Of a stretch of 64,000 nt of DNA, positions 44,874-54,521 are shown one piece after another. A program made the translations under genes and the position numbers. Each line of letters opens with the position of its first letter. Position 1 is the first letter of the stretch. Under the pieces are notes generated by a model. The model did not search any database, was not told the origin of the DNA, and worked only from the letters and a program-made list of their open reading frames with translations. The DNA is from Candidatus Melainabacteria bacterium (GTDB lineage: Bacteria > Cyanobacteriota > Vampirovibrionia > Obscuribacterales > Obscuribacteraceae): NCBI GenBank assembly GCA_003963305.1, contig RXJR01000002.1, forward strand, positions 46,913-110,912, in the 5' to 3' direction.

Positions 44874-45836
44874 ATGAAGAAGAAAGTATTTGTAACGGGA
44901 GCAGCCGGCTTCATCGGTAGCAATCTCGTAGACAGATTGCTGGCAGACGGTCACGATGTGGTCGGAATAGACAACTTTGCAACCGGCTCTGAGTTTTTCA
45001 TCACGAACGCACGCAAACACGACAACTTCAAACTGATTCGAGTTGACGCGACAGATCTAGAGTCCCTGAAAAAATCGATGGACGGTGGTGGTGATGCAGT
45101 TTTTCACCTGTGCGCGTTTGCTGATGTACGCGTCGATCCAAACAATCCCAGTCGTGAGTTGCAGCAGAACACAATTGTCACTTTCAATGTGCTCGAAGCG
45201 ATGCGGGCAAACGGTATTTCCAAAATCGCATTTGCCTCGACGGGTTCTATTTATGGCGAATCGAAAGTAATTCCAACGCCCGAAGACGCACCATTTCCAA
45301 TTCAAACTTCGCTCTATGGTGCGTCGAAATTAGCTGGTGAGGGCATGATCGGCGGTTATTGCGAAAATTATGATTTTCAAGGCTGGATCTTCCGCTTCGT
45401 TTCGATTCTTGGCGAACGTTACACCCACGGGCATGTATTCGACTTCTATAAACGTCTTAGACAAGATCCAGGGCATCTCAAAGTGCTGGGGAATGGACAT
45501 CAGAAGAAGTCGTATCTCTACGTTCAAGACTGCATCAATGCTATATTTTGCGCGATGGAAAAGTCGAACGACAGCGTCAATATTTTCAATCTCGGCACGG
45601 ATGAATACTGCGAAGTGAGAGATTCAATCGGCTGGATCACCGGTCACCTCGGGCTATCACCACAGCTGGAGTTTGGCACCGAAGATCGTGGATGGCGCGG
45701 CGACAATCCATTCATATTCTTAGACACCACAAAGATCCGCTCGCTGGGCTGGCGGGCTGAGCTGACGATCGAACAAAGTGTGATAAAAACAATCGAATAT
45801 CTTCAGCAGAACGATGCACTGCTTACTCGCACTTAG
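44874..45836 (+). CDS. NAD-dependent sugar epimerase/dehydratase
   Basis: 320 residues. GAAGFIGSNLVDRLL NAD site, FHLCAFADVRVDPNNP, SIYG, and YGASK as the YxxxK pair. Resembles UDP-glucose/UDP-N-acetylglucosamine 4-epimerase-type extended SDRs. The exact sugar cannot be read from sequence. Ribosome site GAGG about 8 nt before the ATG. It lies between the glycosyltransferase at 44036 and membrane paralogue B. Confidence 0.9.
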   Translation: MKKKVFVTGAAGFIGSNLVDRLLADGHDVVGIDNFATGSEFFITNARKHDNFKLIRVDATDLESLKKSMDGGGDAVFHLCAFADVRVDPNNPSRELQQNTIVTFNVLEAMRANGISKIAFASTGSIYGESKVIPTPEDAPFPIQTSLYGASKLAGEGMIGGYCENYDFQGWIFRFVSILGERYTHGHVFDFYKRLRQDPGHLKVLGNGHQKKSYLYVQDCINAIFCAMEKSNDSVNIFNLGTDEYCEVRDSIGWITGHLGLSPQLEFGTEDRGWRGDNPFIFLDTTKIRSLGWRAELTIEQSVIKTIEYLQQNDALLTRT

Positions 45837-45886
45837 GTACGAACAATCGGTTAGATCGCAGCTACTTTTATCGATCGGGCAGGACT

Positions 45887-47107
45887 TCAGGCGATCAATA
45901 GTTTTTGGATTGAAGGATCGCGTAACTTCCAGATCAAGGCATCTGTGATGTAATGGTGCAGATTGAATGCGATGTAGACGGCGCCGATGGCCACCGCTTT
46001 TTCCACACCGTTGCTAACTAACCAACATGGAATCAAGTAAAAAACGGTGAATCCTGTGCCGAATACAAGCAAGTAATACTTGATAAAGGTGGGCGACCAG
46101 AGCAGCTTACCGATTTCCGAAAACGCCATGTTTTCCGGCAATCCCTTCTCCTTCAAGTAGAACGCAGAAGTGATTACAAGATACTGGCTTGAGTGGAACC
46201 ACCAGGTCGAAAACAGATACCAGATAATAAGGAACTTGTCTCCTGCACAAAGACCTAGCGCGATAAGCGACATCAAAGTGCACAGACCGGGAAGCGGAAA
46301 CATCTGTTTGTCGCGCACGTACTTGCGTGCGACAACGCCTGCGAAAAGGAGAACAAGTGCGCCCAGGACACACCCTGCGACAGTGGTCGTCCAGGACGGT
46401 AAGACATTCCAGAAAGGCACGTCGATGCTGTTACTCAAACGAAACTGAGCAAATTCTTTCACGGAGAACATGCGTACAATCATGAAGACGATTGCCGACT
46501 GAACCATCAAGAACATGACCTGCTTCTCGTTCTTGGTTAAATAGTATTTGCGCTTATAGCAATAGACCAACGCAATTCCATACGATTGCGCCAACTGGTG
46601 TTGGATGCCCCATGCCAGAATGATTTTAAGCAACAGCATTGTAGAGCTGCTCACAAAAAATGCGCACAAACCGACGGCTAGAGCGAAGACACCAATCAGA
46701 GTAACCGGCACGCCCAGCTTATCGCGGGTAGTTTTGCTGCCGTAGACGCGGAAAAGTGTGGCAGGTTGGTGCGCGTCGCCCAAAAGCTGCAAACCGATGA
46801 TGCTTACTGTGGCGAGAGAGAAAGCGGTGGGCGAACCATACAAGTTCACATCGAAGTTTGTCAGATACAAAGCGGCGACAATAATCCAGAAAAATCCGCC
46901 GCAGACGAAAAGCATGTCGATAGTCGGACCCATGATCCATTCGTAAGGCTCTTGAGACGCCACAGGAGGCGTCGTTGGTGCTATCGGGGGTGTACTTGGA
47001 CTTTGACACGAACTCCCACCGCCAGGTTGCTGTGCGACGACTGTCGAGGGCGCTGGAGTCTTCGCGCCATCATTTACTCCGGCAGTAGAAAAGCTAAGTT
47101 CATCCAC
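45887..47107 (-). CDS. Polytopic membrane protein, unknown family, paralogue B
   Basis: 406 residues, start GTG. N-terminal 50 residues are Pro/Thr-rich and disordered, then about 9 membrane segments. Shares with the gene at 39916: YEWIMGPTIDMLF, AWGIQHQLAQSYGIALVY, and FNLHHYITDALIWKLRD. A His-Tyr-x-x-Asp-Ala-x-x-Trp core with a basic residue after it is common to both. No known enzyme motif besides these. The two genes are on opposite strands and flank the rfbE-glycosyltransferase-epimerase group, so they likely serve one pathway. Confidence 0.72.
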   Translation of the reverse strand: MDELSFSTAGVNDGAKTPAPSTVVAQQPGGGSSCQSPSTPPIAPTTPPVASQEPYEWIMGPTIDMLFVCGGFFWIIVAALYLTNFDVNLYGSPTAFSLATVSIIGLQLLGDAHQPATLFRVYGSKTTRDKLGVPVTLIGVFALAVGLCAFFVSSSTMLLLKIILAWGIQHQLAQSYGIALVYCYKRKYYLTKNEKQVMFLMVQSAIVFMIVRMFSVKEFAQFRLSNSIDVPFWNVLPSWTTTVAGCVLGALVLLFAGVVARKYVRDKQMFPLPGLCTLMSLIALGLCAGDKFLIIWYLFSTWWFHSSQYLVITSAFYLKEKGLPENMAFSEIGKLLWSPTFIKYYLLVFGTGFTVFYLIPCWLVSNGVEKAVAIGAVYIAFNLHHYITDALIWKLRDPSIQKLLIA

Positions 47108-47369
47108 AAAAATTACCCCGGACTGGATTCAAAAGTCATTTTAGTAAGTACGATCCGCTATTATTGTGCCCCGCAGAGCGGCTAGATTAACGGCGAAGAG
47201 ACAACCTCTCGTGCCACATTTGCTTCCTTCATTGTAGCGGCACATCGGTTGGATTGTGAGCCGAAGCACGTTAAACTGGCGTTTCGGTTACCAACTTCGG
47301 CGATGCGCTAAAAAACCGGCGTCATCAAGCTAACAGCTCTTGTTTTCCCAAACCAACCAACCTTCCCGC

Positions 47370-48251
47370 ATGAAGTCAAAGAAATCGCTACCGCCTGGCT
47401 TTTCAGCCGTCATTACTGGAGCATCGACAGGGATCGGACGCTCTTTAGCCATCCTCCTTGCAACAGAGTATCAAGCGAAGCTCGTTATCAATGCCAGAAC
47501 CAAAGATGCGCTCAATGACACGAAAAGAATTGTTGAGGAACGCGGCGGTAAAGCAATCGCGATAGTGGGCGACATAGCCTCGCCAGGAATGCCGGCGAAA
47601 CTTGTCGAGACTTGTGTTCAAGAATATGGCGACATCGATCTCCTGGTCAACAACGCTGGAATTTCGATTCCTGGGCTTTTGCAAAACGTCACACTGGACG
47701 ACTGGCACAGGGTTATGGACGTCAATTTCTTCGCGCCGCTCTATGCCGTGTACGCTGCCTTACCTTACTTCCTCAAGAAGAACCAGGGCACGATTGTGAA
47801 TGTTGCATCCGTAGCAGGAAAAGTCGGCTTGCCCGGACGAGTCTGTTACTCGACAAGCAAATTCGCTTGCCTGGGAATGAGTGAAGGTATGGCAGCAGAA
47901 TTGATCCACAGGGGAGTGGATGTCGTCACGGTCTGCCCCGGCTGGGTACGCAGTCACTTCTTTAAGAAGAACAATCTGTCGTCAGCCATGGACCCAACAA
48001 CAATCGGAGAGCGCAAAGATTTTCGCGGCTGGATGATGCGCAATTTGCTCAGCTACAGCCCGCAACAGGCAGCCGAAGCTATTCGAGACGCGATGATGGC
48101 AGGGAACAGTCAAGAAATCGTGCTCACGATACCAGCGATTGTTACGGACCGATTGATGGGAATCTGCCCGCCTGTAGCATTTGCAGTGGCAAGGAAAGTG
48201 CCGAAACAATATCTCGACAACACCGAGCTACAACCTGGTCAACCAAGGTAG
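47370..48251 (+). CDS. Short-chain dehydrogenase/reductase
   Basis: 293 residues from ATG (TTG at 47340 is a less likely earlier start). Classical SDR: TGASTGIGRSLA, NNAGISIPG, S in VNVASVAGKVG, and Y-x-x-x-K in CYSTSKFACLG. NAD(P)-dependent oxidoreductase with broad substrate range. An extended C-terminus with a hydrophobic stretch near 255-275 could associate with membrane. Its neighbours suggest glycan or lipid metabolism, but nothing fixes a substrate. Confidence 0.88.
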   Translation: MKSKKSLPPGFSAVITGASTGIGRSLAILLATEYQAKLVINARTKDALNDTKRIVEERGGKAIAIVGDIASPGMPAKLVETCVQEYGDIDLLVNNAGISIPGLLQNVTLDDWHRVMDVNFFAPLYAVYAALPYFLKKNQGTIVNVASVAGKVGLPGRVCYSTSKFACLGMSEGMAAELIHRGVDVVTVCPGWVRSHFFKKNNLSSAMDPTTIGERKDFRGWMMRNLLSYSPQQAAEAIRDAMMAGNSQEIVLTIPAIVTDRLMGICPPVAFAVARKVPKQYLDNTELQPGQPR

Positions 48252-48280
48252 CATCAGGCTTTTTCTAAACCAATTCAGGG

Positions 48281-49045
48281 TCAAGACGAACTTGAGCGCC
48301 TTCTGTTGAAGAGTTCACTCAGTTCCTGTTGCTCAATGGTTGGACCAAGCCGATGTTTTTCCCTCTTCAAGTCCTCGAGGTCTTTTCTAGTATCGATTGC
48401 TTTCCAGAAGCCCTTGAATTTGTGGGCGTTGAGCTGCAATTCTTTGGCGAGCTGCGGGAAAAGCAGCTCTTCGTGATCACCCTGGTCGGGAAATTCTGCG
48501 AAGGTGGCAGGCTCGACGGCGTAGATTCCGGCGTTGACCCAATAAGGAAGAATGGGTTTTTCTCGAAAGGCAACGGCTAACCCGTCGTCTGACAAGTCGA
48601 TGGTGCCATAAGAGCAATGCAGTGGAGTAGCTGTAATCGTGATCGGCTTGCCGCCCTGAGCGTGCTCCTGGTAGAGATCATCCAAATTGAGGTCGGTGAC
48701 GGTGTCACCGTTCAAAACGATGACAGGGCTTTTTGTTGCCCATAACTTCTTGCTTGCCAACTTAATTCCACCACCGCGTCCAAGTGGTTGCTGTTCGACA
48801 GAGTAATCTATCGAGACGCCAAATTTCGAGCCATCTCCAAAGTAGTCGCTGATACTGGAGTGCCGATAACCGCACGAGATGACAATGCGTTCAATACCAG
48901 CGTTTTTCAGCCAGCGGATGGAGTAGCACAGTAGTGGCACATCACCAACGAGAACCATCGGTTTAGGTCGATCGTCGGTTAACGGACGAAGGCGCTCGCC
49001 ACGGCCGCCAGCCAAAATAATCGCTTGGAGCGTTTGACCTCTCAT
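48281..49045 (-). CDS. Sugar-1-phosphate nucleotidyltransferase (HddC/ManC-like)
   Basis: 254 residues from the ATG at 49045, which has GGGGAG 8 nt upstream. ILAGGRGERLRPLTDDRPKPMVLVGDVPLL, VLNGDTVTDLNLDDL, and WVNAGIYAVEP. Closest in character to heptose- or mannose-1-phosphate guanylyltransferases, which would supply GDP sugars. If it makes GDP-mannose, it would supply the GME-like epimerase at 51215. The exact sugar is inference. Confidence 0.85.
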   Translation of the reverse strand: MRGQTLQAIILAGGRGERLRPLTDDRPKPMVLVGDVPLLCYSIRWLKNAGIERIVISCGYRHSSISDYFGDGSKFGVSIDYSVEQQPLGRGGGIKLASKKLWATKSPVIVLNGDTVTDLNLDDLYQEHAQGGKPITITATPLHCSYGTIDLSDDGLAVAFREKPILPYWVNAGIYAVEPATFAEFPDQGDHEELLFPQLAKELQLNAHKFKGFWKAIDTRKDLEDLKREKHRLGPTIEQQELSELFNRRRSSSS

Positions 49046-49290
49046 AGTAACTCCCCGTTTTTCAGATAAGCCTTGCAAATAATGAAGGCAAAAGGGTCAA
49101 GAAAAAGCTCGAACTTAAAAGCAGAATAGTAAAAGTGACGCCAATAAAAGACCAAAAATCTTTGAAACCCTTTTCATTTCTACCCAATTCGAGAGGCTCT
49201 CTAACAATCAAATGCAGTGCAAAAATGTCAATCATGTAAAATAAGACAGCTTGTATACGGACGAGACAGCGGAAGAGGGCTCAAAAAGGT

Positions 49291-50058
49291 ATGGCACTGA
49301 GCGCGAGCGATTTGCTCACAACCGAATCATTTGAGGGCCTCTCTGTCTTACTACCTGTGATCGACGAGAGTGCCTCTTTAAAGAAAACCGTCGAAATCTT
49401 GATGCGTGACTGCTCAGCAGATATTCACGAATTTCTGATTTTGATTTGCAAAAAAACCCACGCGGATGCTCTGGCAGCCGTCGAGGAGCTCAAGAATCAA
49501 TATCCTGGATTGATCGTCGTTCACGATCAGGTTCTACCTTTTGTTGGCGGCGCTTATCGCGAGTCGTTCGACCTCGCTACCGCCAGCCACGTGCTATTGA
49601 TTGCAAGCGATCTTGAAACCGATCCCCGGGACGCGGCAAAGATGATTGCCGAGGCAAAGAAAGATCCAAACAAAATCATTTGCACATCGCGCTGGCTGAT
49701 CAAAGGAAGCTTCAAAGGTTACAATCCATTGAAGCTCGTCTCGAACTGGGCATTTCAGAAGTTCTTCTGCGCGCTTTATGGAACGCATCTCACTGACATG
49801 ACATTCGGCTACCGCCTCTTTCCTACAAAAGTGGTGCAGTCAATAAAATGGGATGAATTGAGGCATCCGTTCTTTTTTGAAACCATCATCAAGCCGATTC
49901 AGCTCGGCGTGCCTGTTATGGAGATTCCTACCAACTGGGTGCCACGCAGCGAAGGTGAATCACACAACAGCTTCTTCCGTAATTTCGAATACTTTCGTCC
50001 CGGTCTGAAAGTTCGCTTTGAGTCGCAATCAGCGCTTTTGCGCAATGGGAAGTCTTAG
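49291..50058 (+). CDS. Glycosyltransferase family 2-like
   Basis: 255 residues. SVLLPVIDESASLKKTVEILMRDC, IASDLETDPRDAAKMI in place of the DxD site (D-x-E), TDMTFGYRLFPTKV, and FFETIIKPIQLGVPVMEIP. A GT-A fold related to polyprenyl-phosphate glycosyltransferases. The donor motif departs from DxD. It lies 18 nt before the STELLO-like gene, so the two are likely coupled. Confidence 0.82.
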   Translation: MALSASDLLTTESFEGLSVLLPVIDESASLKKTVEILMRDCSADIHEFLILICKKTHADALAAVEELKNQYPGLIVVHDQVLPFVGGAYRESFDLATASHVLLIASDLETDPRDAAKMIAEAKKDPNKIICTSRWLIKGSFKGYNPLKLVSNWAFQKFFCALYGTHLTDMTFGYRLFPTKVVQSIKWDELRHPFFFETIIKPIQLGVPVMEIPTNWVPRSEGESHNSFFRNFEYFRPGLKVRFESQSALLRNGKS

Positions 50059-50076
50059 AGCTAAGGTGAGGAGAGC

Positions 50077-50991
50077 GTGAAGAAAGTAATCGTGACAACA
50101 ACTATCAATCCACCCACCGAGGCGGTTGAAAAGTTTGATGCAATGCCAGATTGGCAACTTATAGTGATCGGAGACAAAAAAACCCCGTCCGATTTTAAGC
50201 TCAAACGCGGCACGTATGTAAGTCCACAAGATCAAGAGAAGTACGACAAGACACTGTCGGACGCCATCGGTTGGAACTGCATTCAGCGCCGTAACATCGG
50301 TTTTTTGCTTGCTTACGACATGGGAGCTGATGTCATCGCCACCATAGATGATGACAACATTCCTTTCGATACGTGGGGAAAAAACCTGCTTATCGGCGAG
50401 GAAGTAGAGGTCGATTACTACGAAACAGACTTGCCCGCCTTCGATGCAGTCGGCGCGACAAATTATCCGGCTTTGTGGCACAGAGGCTTTCCGTTGCAGC
50501 TTCTACCCAAGCGTGATTACACACGCAAGACGCGCAAGAAAATTGTCGCTGATGTGCAGGCCGATTTCTGGAACGGTGACCCAGATATCGACGCCATTTG
50601 CCGCATAGAGCATGCACCCGATTGCAAATTCGATAACGACAAATTTCCTATAGCGGCAAATAAACCAGCACCATTTAACTCTCAGAACACTTTTTTGAAG
50701 CGTTCGGTGATCAAAGATTATTTTGTCATTCCACATGTTGGCCGCATGGATGACATCTGGGCGAGCTATTACGTGCAAGCAAAAGGACATTCGGTGGTAT
50801 TTGCGCAGGCATCAGTTGAGCAAAAGCGCAACGAACACGATCTGATTCGCGACATGACCCTTGAGTATTTAGGCTATGAAAACAATCTCAAGCTGGTTCA
50901 GGATCTGTCATGTGATGCCGAGTCGATCCGATACTATCTGCCTGGAGTCGCATCACGGGCTAGAGACGCTTATCAGAGGCACTTCCGCTAG
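50077..50991 (+). CDS. STELLO-like (DUF288-type) glycosyltransferase
   Basis: 304 residues, start GTG with AAGGTGAGGAG upstream. VIVTTTINPPTEAV at the N-terminus, RRNIGFLLAYDMGADVIATIDDDN with the D-rich site D91-D93, and GRMDDIWASYYVQAKGHSVVFAQASVEQKRNEHDLIRDM. This pattern recalls the STELLO/DUF288 family, best known from plants as Golgi proteins influencing cellulose synthesis and found in some bacteria. Bacterial members have no settled acceptor. No membrane segment here. Confidence 0.75.
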   Translation: MKKVIVTTTINPPTEAVEKFDAMPDWQLIVIGDKKTPSDFKLKRGTYVSPQDQEKYDKTLSDAIGWNCIQRRNIGFLLAYDMGADVIATIDDDNIPFDTWGKNLLIGEEVEVDYYETDLPAFDAVGATNYPALWHRGFPLQLLPKRDYTRKTRKKIVADVQADFWNGDPDIDAICRIEHAPDCKFDNDKFPIAANKPAPFNSQNTFLKRSVIKDYFVIPHVGRMDDIWASYYVQAKGHSVVFAQASVEQKRNEHDLIRDMTLEYLGYENNLKLVQDLSCDAESIRYYLPGVASRARDAYQRHFR

Positions 50992-51214
50992 GCGAGCGCC
51001 AAGTCACTCCGGGAAAAATTAATCTCGCCGCGGGGCATTTACATTGGCAACTACAGGATTTCCAGATGCGCAATGGGTACGAACAAAATGGGTGCGTTCG
51101 CGCCAAGATGCCCCATTTCCGCACCGTCCTGCTTACTAAGTTTGCCAAGCAGGTTTTACCATGAAAATTTCGGCTATGTTTGTGTGAGCGTTTATGATGA
51201 ACGGGAGAACAGCT

Positions 51215-52201
51215 ATGAAAACGGCGTTAGTGTTGGGAGCCGGCGGCTTTATTGGAAACCACCTCGTCAATCGACTGGTCGGTGAAGGATATAGAGTGCG
51301 CGGCGTGGACCTGAAGAACCCTGACTTTGGCGCCTCAGGAGCTCACGAATTCGTTATCGGTGATCTGCGCGAGCAATCTGTGTGCAGGTCTGTGCTCGAT
51401 ATCGCCTTCGACGAGGTTTACCAGCTTGCAGCCGATATGGGCGGGGCCGGATATCTGTTCACGGGCGAAAATGACGCCAATGTCATGCACAACTCCGCCA
51501 CGATCAATCTCAACATAGTGCACCAGGCGCACCTGATGAGAGTTGGCAAGATTTTTTACTCGTCTTCTGCATGCATGTACCCGGCTTACAACCAGGAAGA
51601 CCCACAGAATCCAGATTGTGCCGAATCCTCAGCCTATCCGGCTCAACCCGACAGCGAATACGGCTGGGAAAAGCTTTTCAGCGAGCGACTCTTTCTGGCT
51701 TATGCGCGCAACTTCGATCTTTCTGTGCGCGTGGCACGCTTTCACAATGTGTTCGGGCCTCAAGGCACCTGGTGCGGTGGCAAAGAGAAAGCGCCGGCGG
51801 CTGTCTGCAGAAAGGTGGCCGAAGCGAAAGATGGCGGCTCAATCGAGATTTGGGGTGACGGCAATCAAACACGCTCGTTTCTGTACATCGACGAATGCCT
51901 CGAGGGTGTGCGCAGGCTGATGAAATCTGACTTCCTCGGACCAGTCAACATTGGTTCGCAAGAGATGGTCTCAATCAACGAGTTGGCTCAGCTCGTCATG
52001 AAGATTGCCGGTAAAACGCTGCAAATTGTGCACATTGATGGGCCAATGGGAGTGCGCGGGCGCAATTCCGACAACAAGTTGATTCGCGAGAAACTCGGTT
52101 GGGCTCCTTCAGAACCACTGGTTAAAGGGTTAGAGAAAACCTACTCCTGGATTGAAAGCCAGGTGTCGTGCGCTGCTGTTCCAGCCGAGCTAGTTCACTA
52201 A
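51215..52201 (+). CDS. GDP-mannose 3,5-epimerase-like
   Basis: 328 residues from the ATG with GGGAG 8 nt upstream. GAGGFIGNHLV, YQLAADMGGAGYLFTGEND, SSSACMYPAYN, YGWEKLFSERLF (YxxxK), RFHNVFGPQGTWCGGKEKAPAAVCRKV, WGDGNQTRSFLYIDECLEGVRRL, PVNIGSQEMVSINELA. These are the hallmarks of GME enzymes, which convert GDP-D-mannose to GDP-L-galactose. Known mainly in plants, where it is part of ascorbate synthesis, but bacterial forms exist. Product likely used for a surface glycan. Confidence 0.9.
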   Translation: MKTALVLGAGGFIGNHLVNRLVGEGYRVRGVDLKNPDFGASGAHEFVIGDLREQSVCRSVLDIAFDEVYQLAADMGGAGYLFTGENDANVMHNSATINLNIVHQAHLMRVGKIFYSSSACMYPAYNQEDPQNPDCAESSAYPAQPDSEYGWEKLFSERLFLAYARNFDLSVRVARFHNVFGPQGTWCGGKEKAPAAVCRKVAEAKDGGSIEIWGDGNQTRSFLYIDECLEGVRRLMKSDFLGPVNIGSQEMVSINELAQLVMKIAGKTLQIVHIDGPMGVRGRNSDNKLIREKLGWAPSEPLVKGLEKTYSWIESQVSCAAVPAELVH

Positions 52202-52308
52202 CACCGACAAGCACAATCTGTCGAACAACCCAATCCGGCTTTTGCGGCTCCTTTATATCGGCACGAGCAAAGATGCTTAGCGCCTCTTGCGAAGCCACAC
52301 ATTTTGCA

Positions 52309-53967
52309 TCAGCGGTAGAAGAGAATCCAGTACCTACCGTAATCCCTTTTCTCAGTAGGAAGAAGATTGGGCAGATAGTGCTTCTGGAAGTGCTCGTTAA
52401 ACCACAGGTTAGGAATGAATGAAAACGGCGTCTTCTCCTCAATCAACTTAGTCAGACTCTCGGGTGTAGTGTTGTCATAATCTTCCGCAATAATCACTGT
52501 CGGCTTTATTACACCGAGGGAGTAATCGTAATCCCACTTGCAATGGCCAGGCGCTCCTACCTTGGCTTTTGTATGAGCTATGGTGCGATCGCATTTACCA
52601 AGCAGATCGTGAAATCTCATGTCAGGCATCAAGTAAGGGACGGTGCCCGCTCTAAATACTCCTATCAATGCTCCAGCCGGAAGCTGTGCTTGCTTCAGCG
52701 CATTCCACGCATCAATTGCTCGCTTGTTGTCGTTTCTGACACTAAAAAGTAAAGAGAGACCATCGAAAGCGCAGACAGCCTGTTGTATGCAGATCAAAAG
52801 CACGACCAGTGTCGAGCACGAGCGAAACATAAACGGCCTTGGCTGAGCCCATGTCCAAATTTCTGCGATAAGCAAGACTGTGCAGATTTCCATAATCGGG
52901 ATAATCATGATGAAAAATCGACCTAGCTTGAAGCAGTCTCCACCAACCCAGTAGACGAAACCAACCCATATCGCAAGTAGTGACATAATCAGCAGACAAG
53001 GTTTGCGAATAACAGCATTGCGCATTCCCAAGGTCAGATACGTAAAAGAACATAAGAGCGGCACTATGTACAAACGATCAACGAAAAATTCTTTGAAGTA
53101 GTTGAGTCGAAACGAATTGCCCAGACTACTTCGTGCATCAGCGCTGGCTTTTAGGAAGTATGTATTAGGCAGCCAATCACCGTAGTAAATTTTCTGGAAG
53201 GCAAATATCAACAAAAAGCACAAGGCACTAGCAGATAGCCAGAAGAACAACTTTTTGAACTCGGCGCGACGCTCAGAATATTCCGGATCCTCGGTATTAC
53301 GGTCTCTTTTAAAGGGCCAATCTGTACTGAAGAACACTTCGCCTGTTTTATAAGCGGAAACAACCACAAACGGAATAATCGCATCAAGTCTTACAAAGGC
53401 CGCAAGAGCACACAAAAACGGAGCAAAAGGCGGTAGCGACCCGCACTTTGTTTGTGACAACGAGACCGGCACGCAGCCGAGAACGGCAGCCGTAACGAGC
53501 AGCGCCTGGAGCGGCGTTTCCCAACCGCACACAGCATAGGTGAAAATCGAAGCATTGAAAGCCACGAGCGCAGCCACCCAAAGTGCAACGCGAGGTCGGT
53601 CGCACTTTCTAAAATGTAAGTACAACAAGACCATCAAAGCCAGTACAACAACCAGATTTAAAAGTTGAACGATCAAACTATTAATCGTCTGCGGCAGACC
53701 AAAACAGTGGACCAAAGCCATAAGCAAGGTAAAACCGAGATTCGTATAACCTTGTACCTGCTCTCCTGAATTAAAGACCAAACCAGTGCCGTGAGCGAAA
53801 TTGTAAGCGTATCGCATGGCGATCATGGGGTCGTCCTGCAACAAGTAATATGTTGTGCCGTTCACATCAATAGCGATAAAAACCAGACACCAGCAATAGA
53901 GGCCGATGAGCAGACAAATCAAAAAGACAAAGAGAAATTTTTCTGCGGTAGCGGTGGTGTTCGTCAT
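52309..53967 (-). CDS. GT-C membrane glycosyltransferase, arabinofuranosyltransferase-like
   Basis: 552 residues from the ATG at 53967 (the longer TTG frame would overlap the DUF695 gene by 40 nt). About 10 membrane segments. The first loop LLQDDPMIAMRYAYNFAHGTGLVFNSGEQVQGYTNLGFT has the paired Asp and G-x-x-F-N-x-G-E-x-x-x-G-Y-T-N typical of AftB-like polyprenyl-phosphate-dependent transferases. C-terminal soluble part is extracytoplasmic. Different first-loop motif from the transferases at 36325 and 41075. Confidence 0.8.
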   Translation of the reverse strand: MTNTTATAEKFLFVFLICLLIGLYCWCLVFIAIDVNGTTYYLLQDDPMIAMRYAYNFAHGTGLVFNSGEQVQGYTNLGFTLLMALVHCFGLPQTINSLIVQLLNLVVVLALMVLLYLHFRKCDRPRVALWVAALVAFNASIFTYAVCGWETPLQALLVTAAVLGCVPVSLSQTKCGSLPPFAPFLCALAAFVRLDAIIPFVVVSAYKTGEVFFSTDWPFKRDRNTEDPEYSERRAEFKKLFFWLSASALCFLLIFAFQKIYYGDWLPNTYFLKASADARSSLGNSFRLNYFKEFFVDRLYIVPLLCSFTYLTLGMRNAVIRKPCLLIMSLLAIWVGFVYWVGGDCFKLGRFFIMIIPIMEICTVLLIAEIWTWAQPRPFMFRSCSTLVVLLICIQQAVCAFDGLSLLFSVRNDNKRAIDAWNALKQAQLPAGALIGVFRAGTVPYLMPDMRFHDLLGKCDRTIAHTKAKVGAPGHCKWDYDYSLGVIKPTVIIAEDYDNTTPESLTKLIEEKTPFSFIPNLWFNEHFQKHYLPNLLPTEKRDYGRYWILFYR

Positions 53968-53996
53968 ATGTTGCCACTTTATCTGAGGAAGATCAT

Positions 53997-54446
53997 TCAA
54001 TCCTGCGCTGTCATGCATTTGCGGTATTGCGTCCAATCGGGATCATTGACTGTCGCAAACTCGATGCGATAATCTGGTGTCAAATTTTTCAGCTCAGCGT
54101 AAGCCTTGGGTAGCTCAGCGGACGCGGAATGATAGAAGTAATATTCTCGAACACCGAATGTCGCCATCCGCATGACATAGACACTCCAACCGTGCGCGTA
54201 TTTTTCACACAAGTTGATCAATCGTTCTTCAATAGTATCCAAAGTGTCGGCTTCGTCAGGGTGCCATAACGTATTGACGGGCTCTTGTCGGCAATACAGA
54301 CTGAATCCGCTAAGCAAAACGAGGTCCTTGACAGGCGCGTGCGGGACGAAATAATCATCGAGTAAAATTTGCGCGGTCCTGCCTTCTATTTGACGTTGAT
54401 GCACTGTCCAAGTCATTGATGCCTGAGCCCGAGTAAGGAATTGCAT
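53997..54446 (-). CDS. DUF695 family protein
   Basis: 149 residues from ATG (TTG at 54464 is the alternative). WTVHQRQIEGRTAQILLDDYF, ADTLDTIEERLINLCEKY, GVREYYFYHSAS and a C-terminal NDPDWTQYRKCM fit the DUF695 family, a small soluble domain of unknown function. It lies upstream of the transferase at 52309 by 29 nt on the same strand. No known relation to glycan genes. Confidence 0.8.
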   Translation of the reverse strand: MQFLTRAQASMTWTVHQRQIEGRTAQILLDDYFVPHAPVKDLVLLSGFSLYCRQEPVNTLWHPDEADTLDTIEERLINLCEKYAHGWSVYVMRMATFGVREYYFYHSASAELPKAYAELKNLTPDYRIEFATVNDPDWTQYRKCMTAQD

Positions 54447-54521
54447 GATCGTAGCATAATCCAAGCAGGCAATCAGTTCGAGTCACCAGAAAATTCAACG
54501 GTCATGTTTTTGATGCTCATG

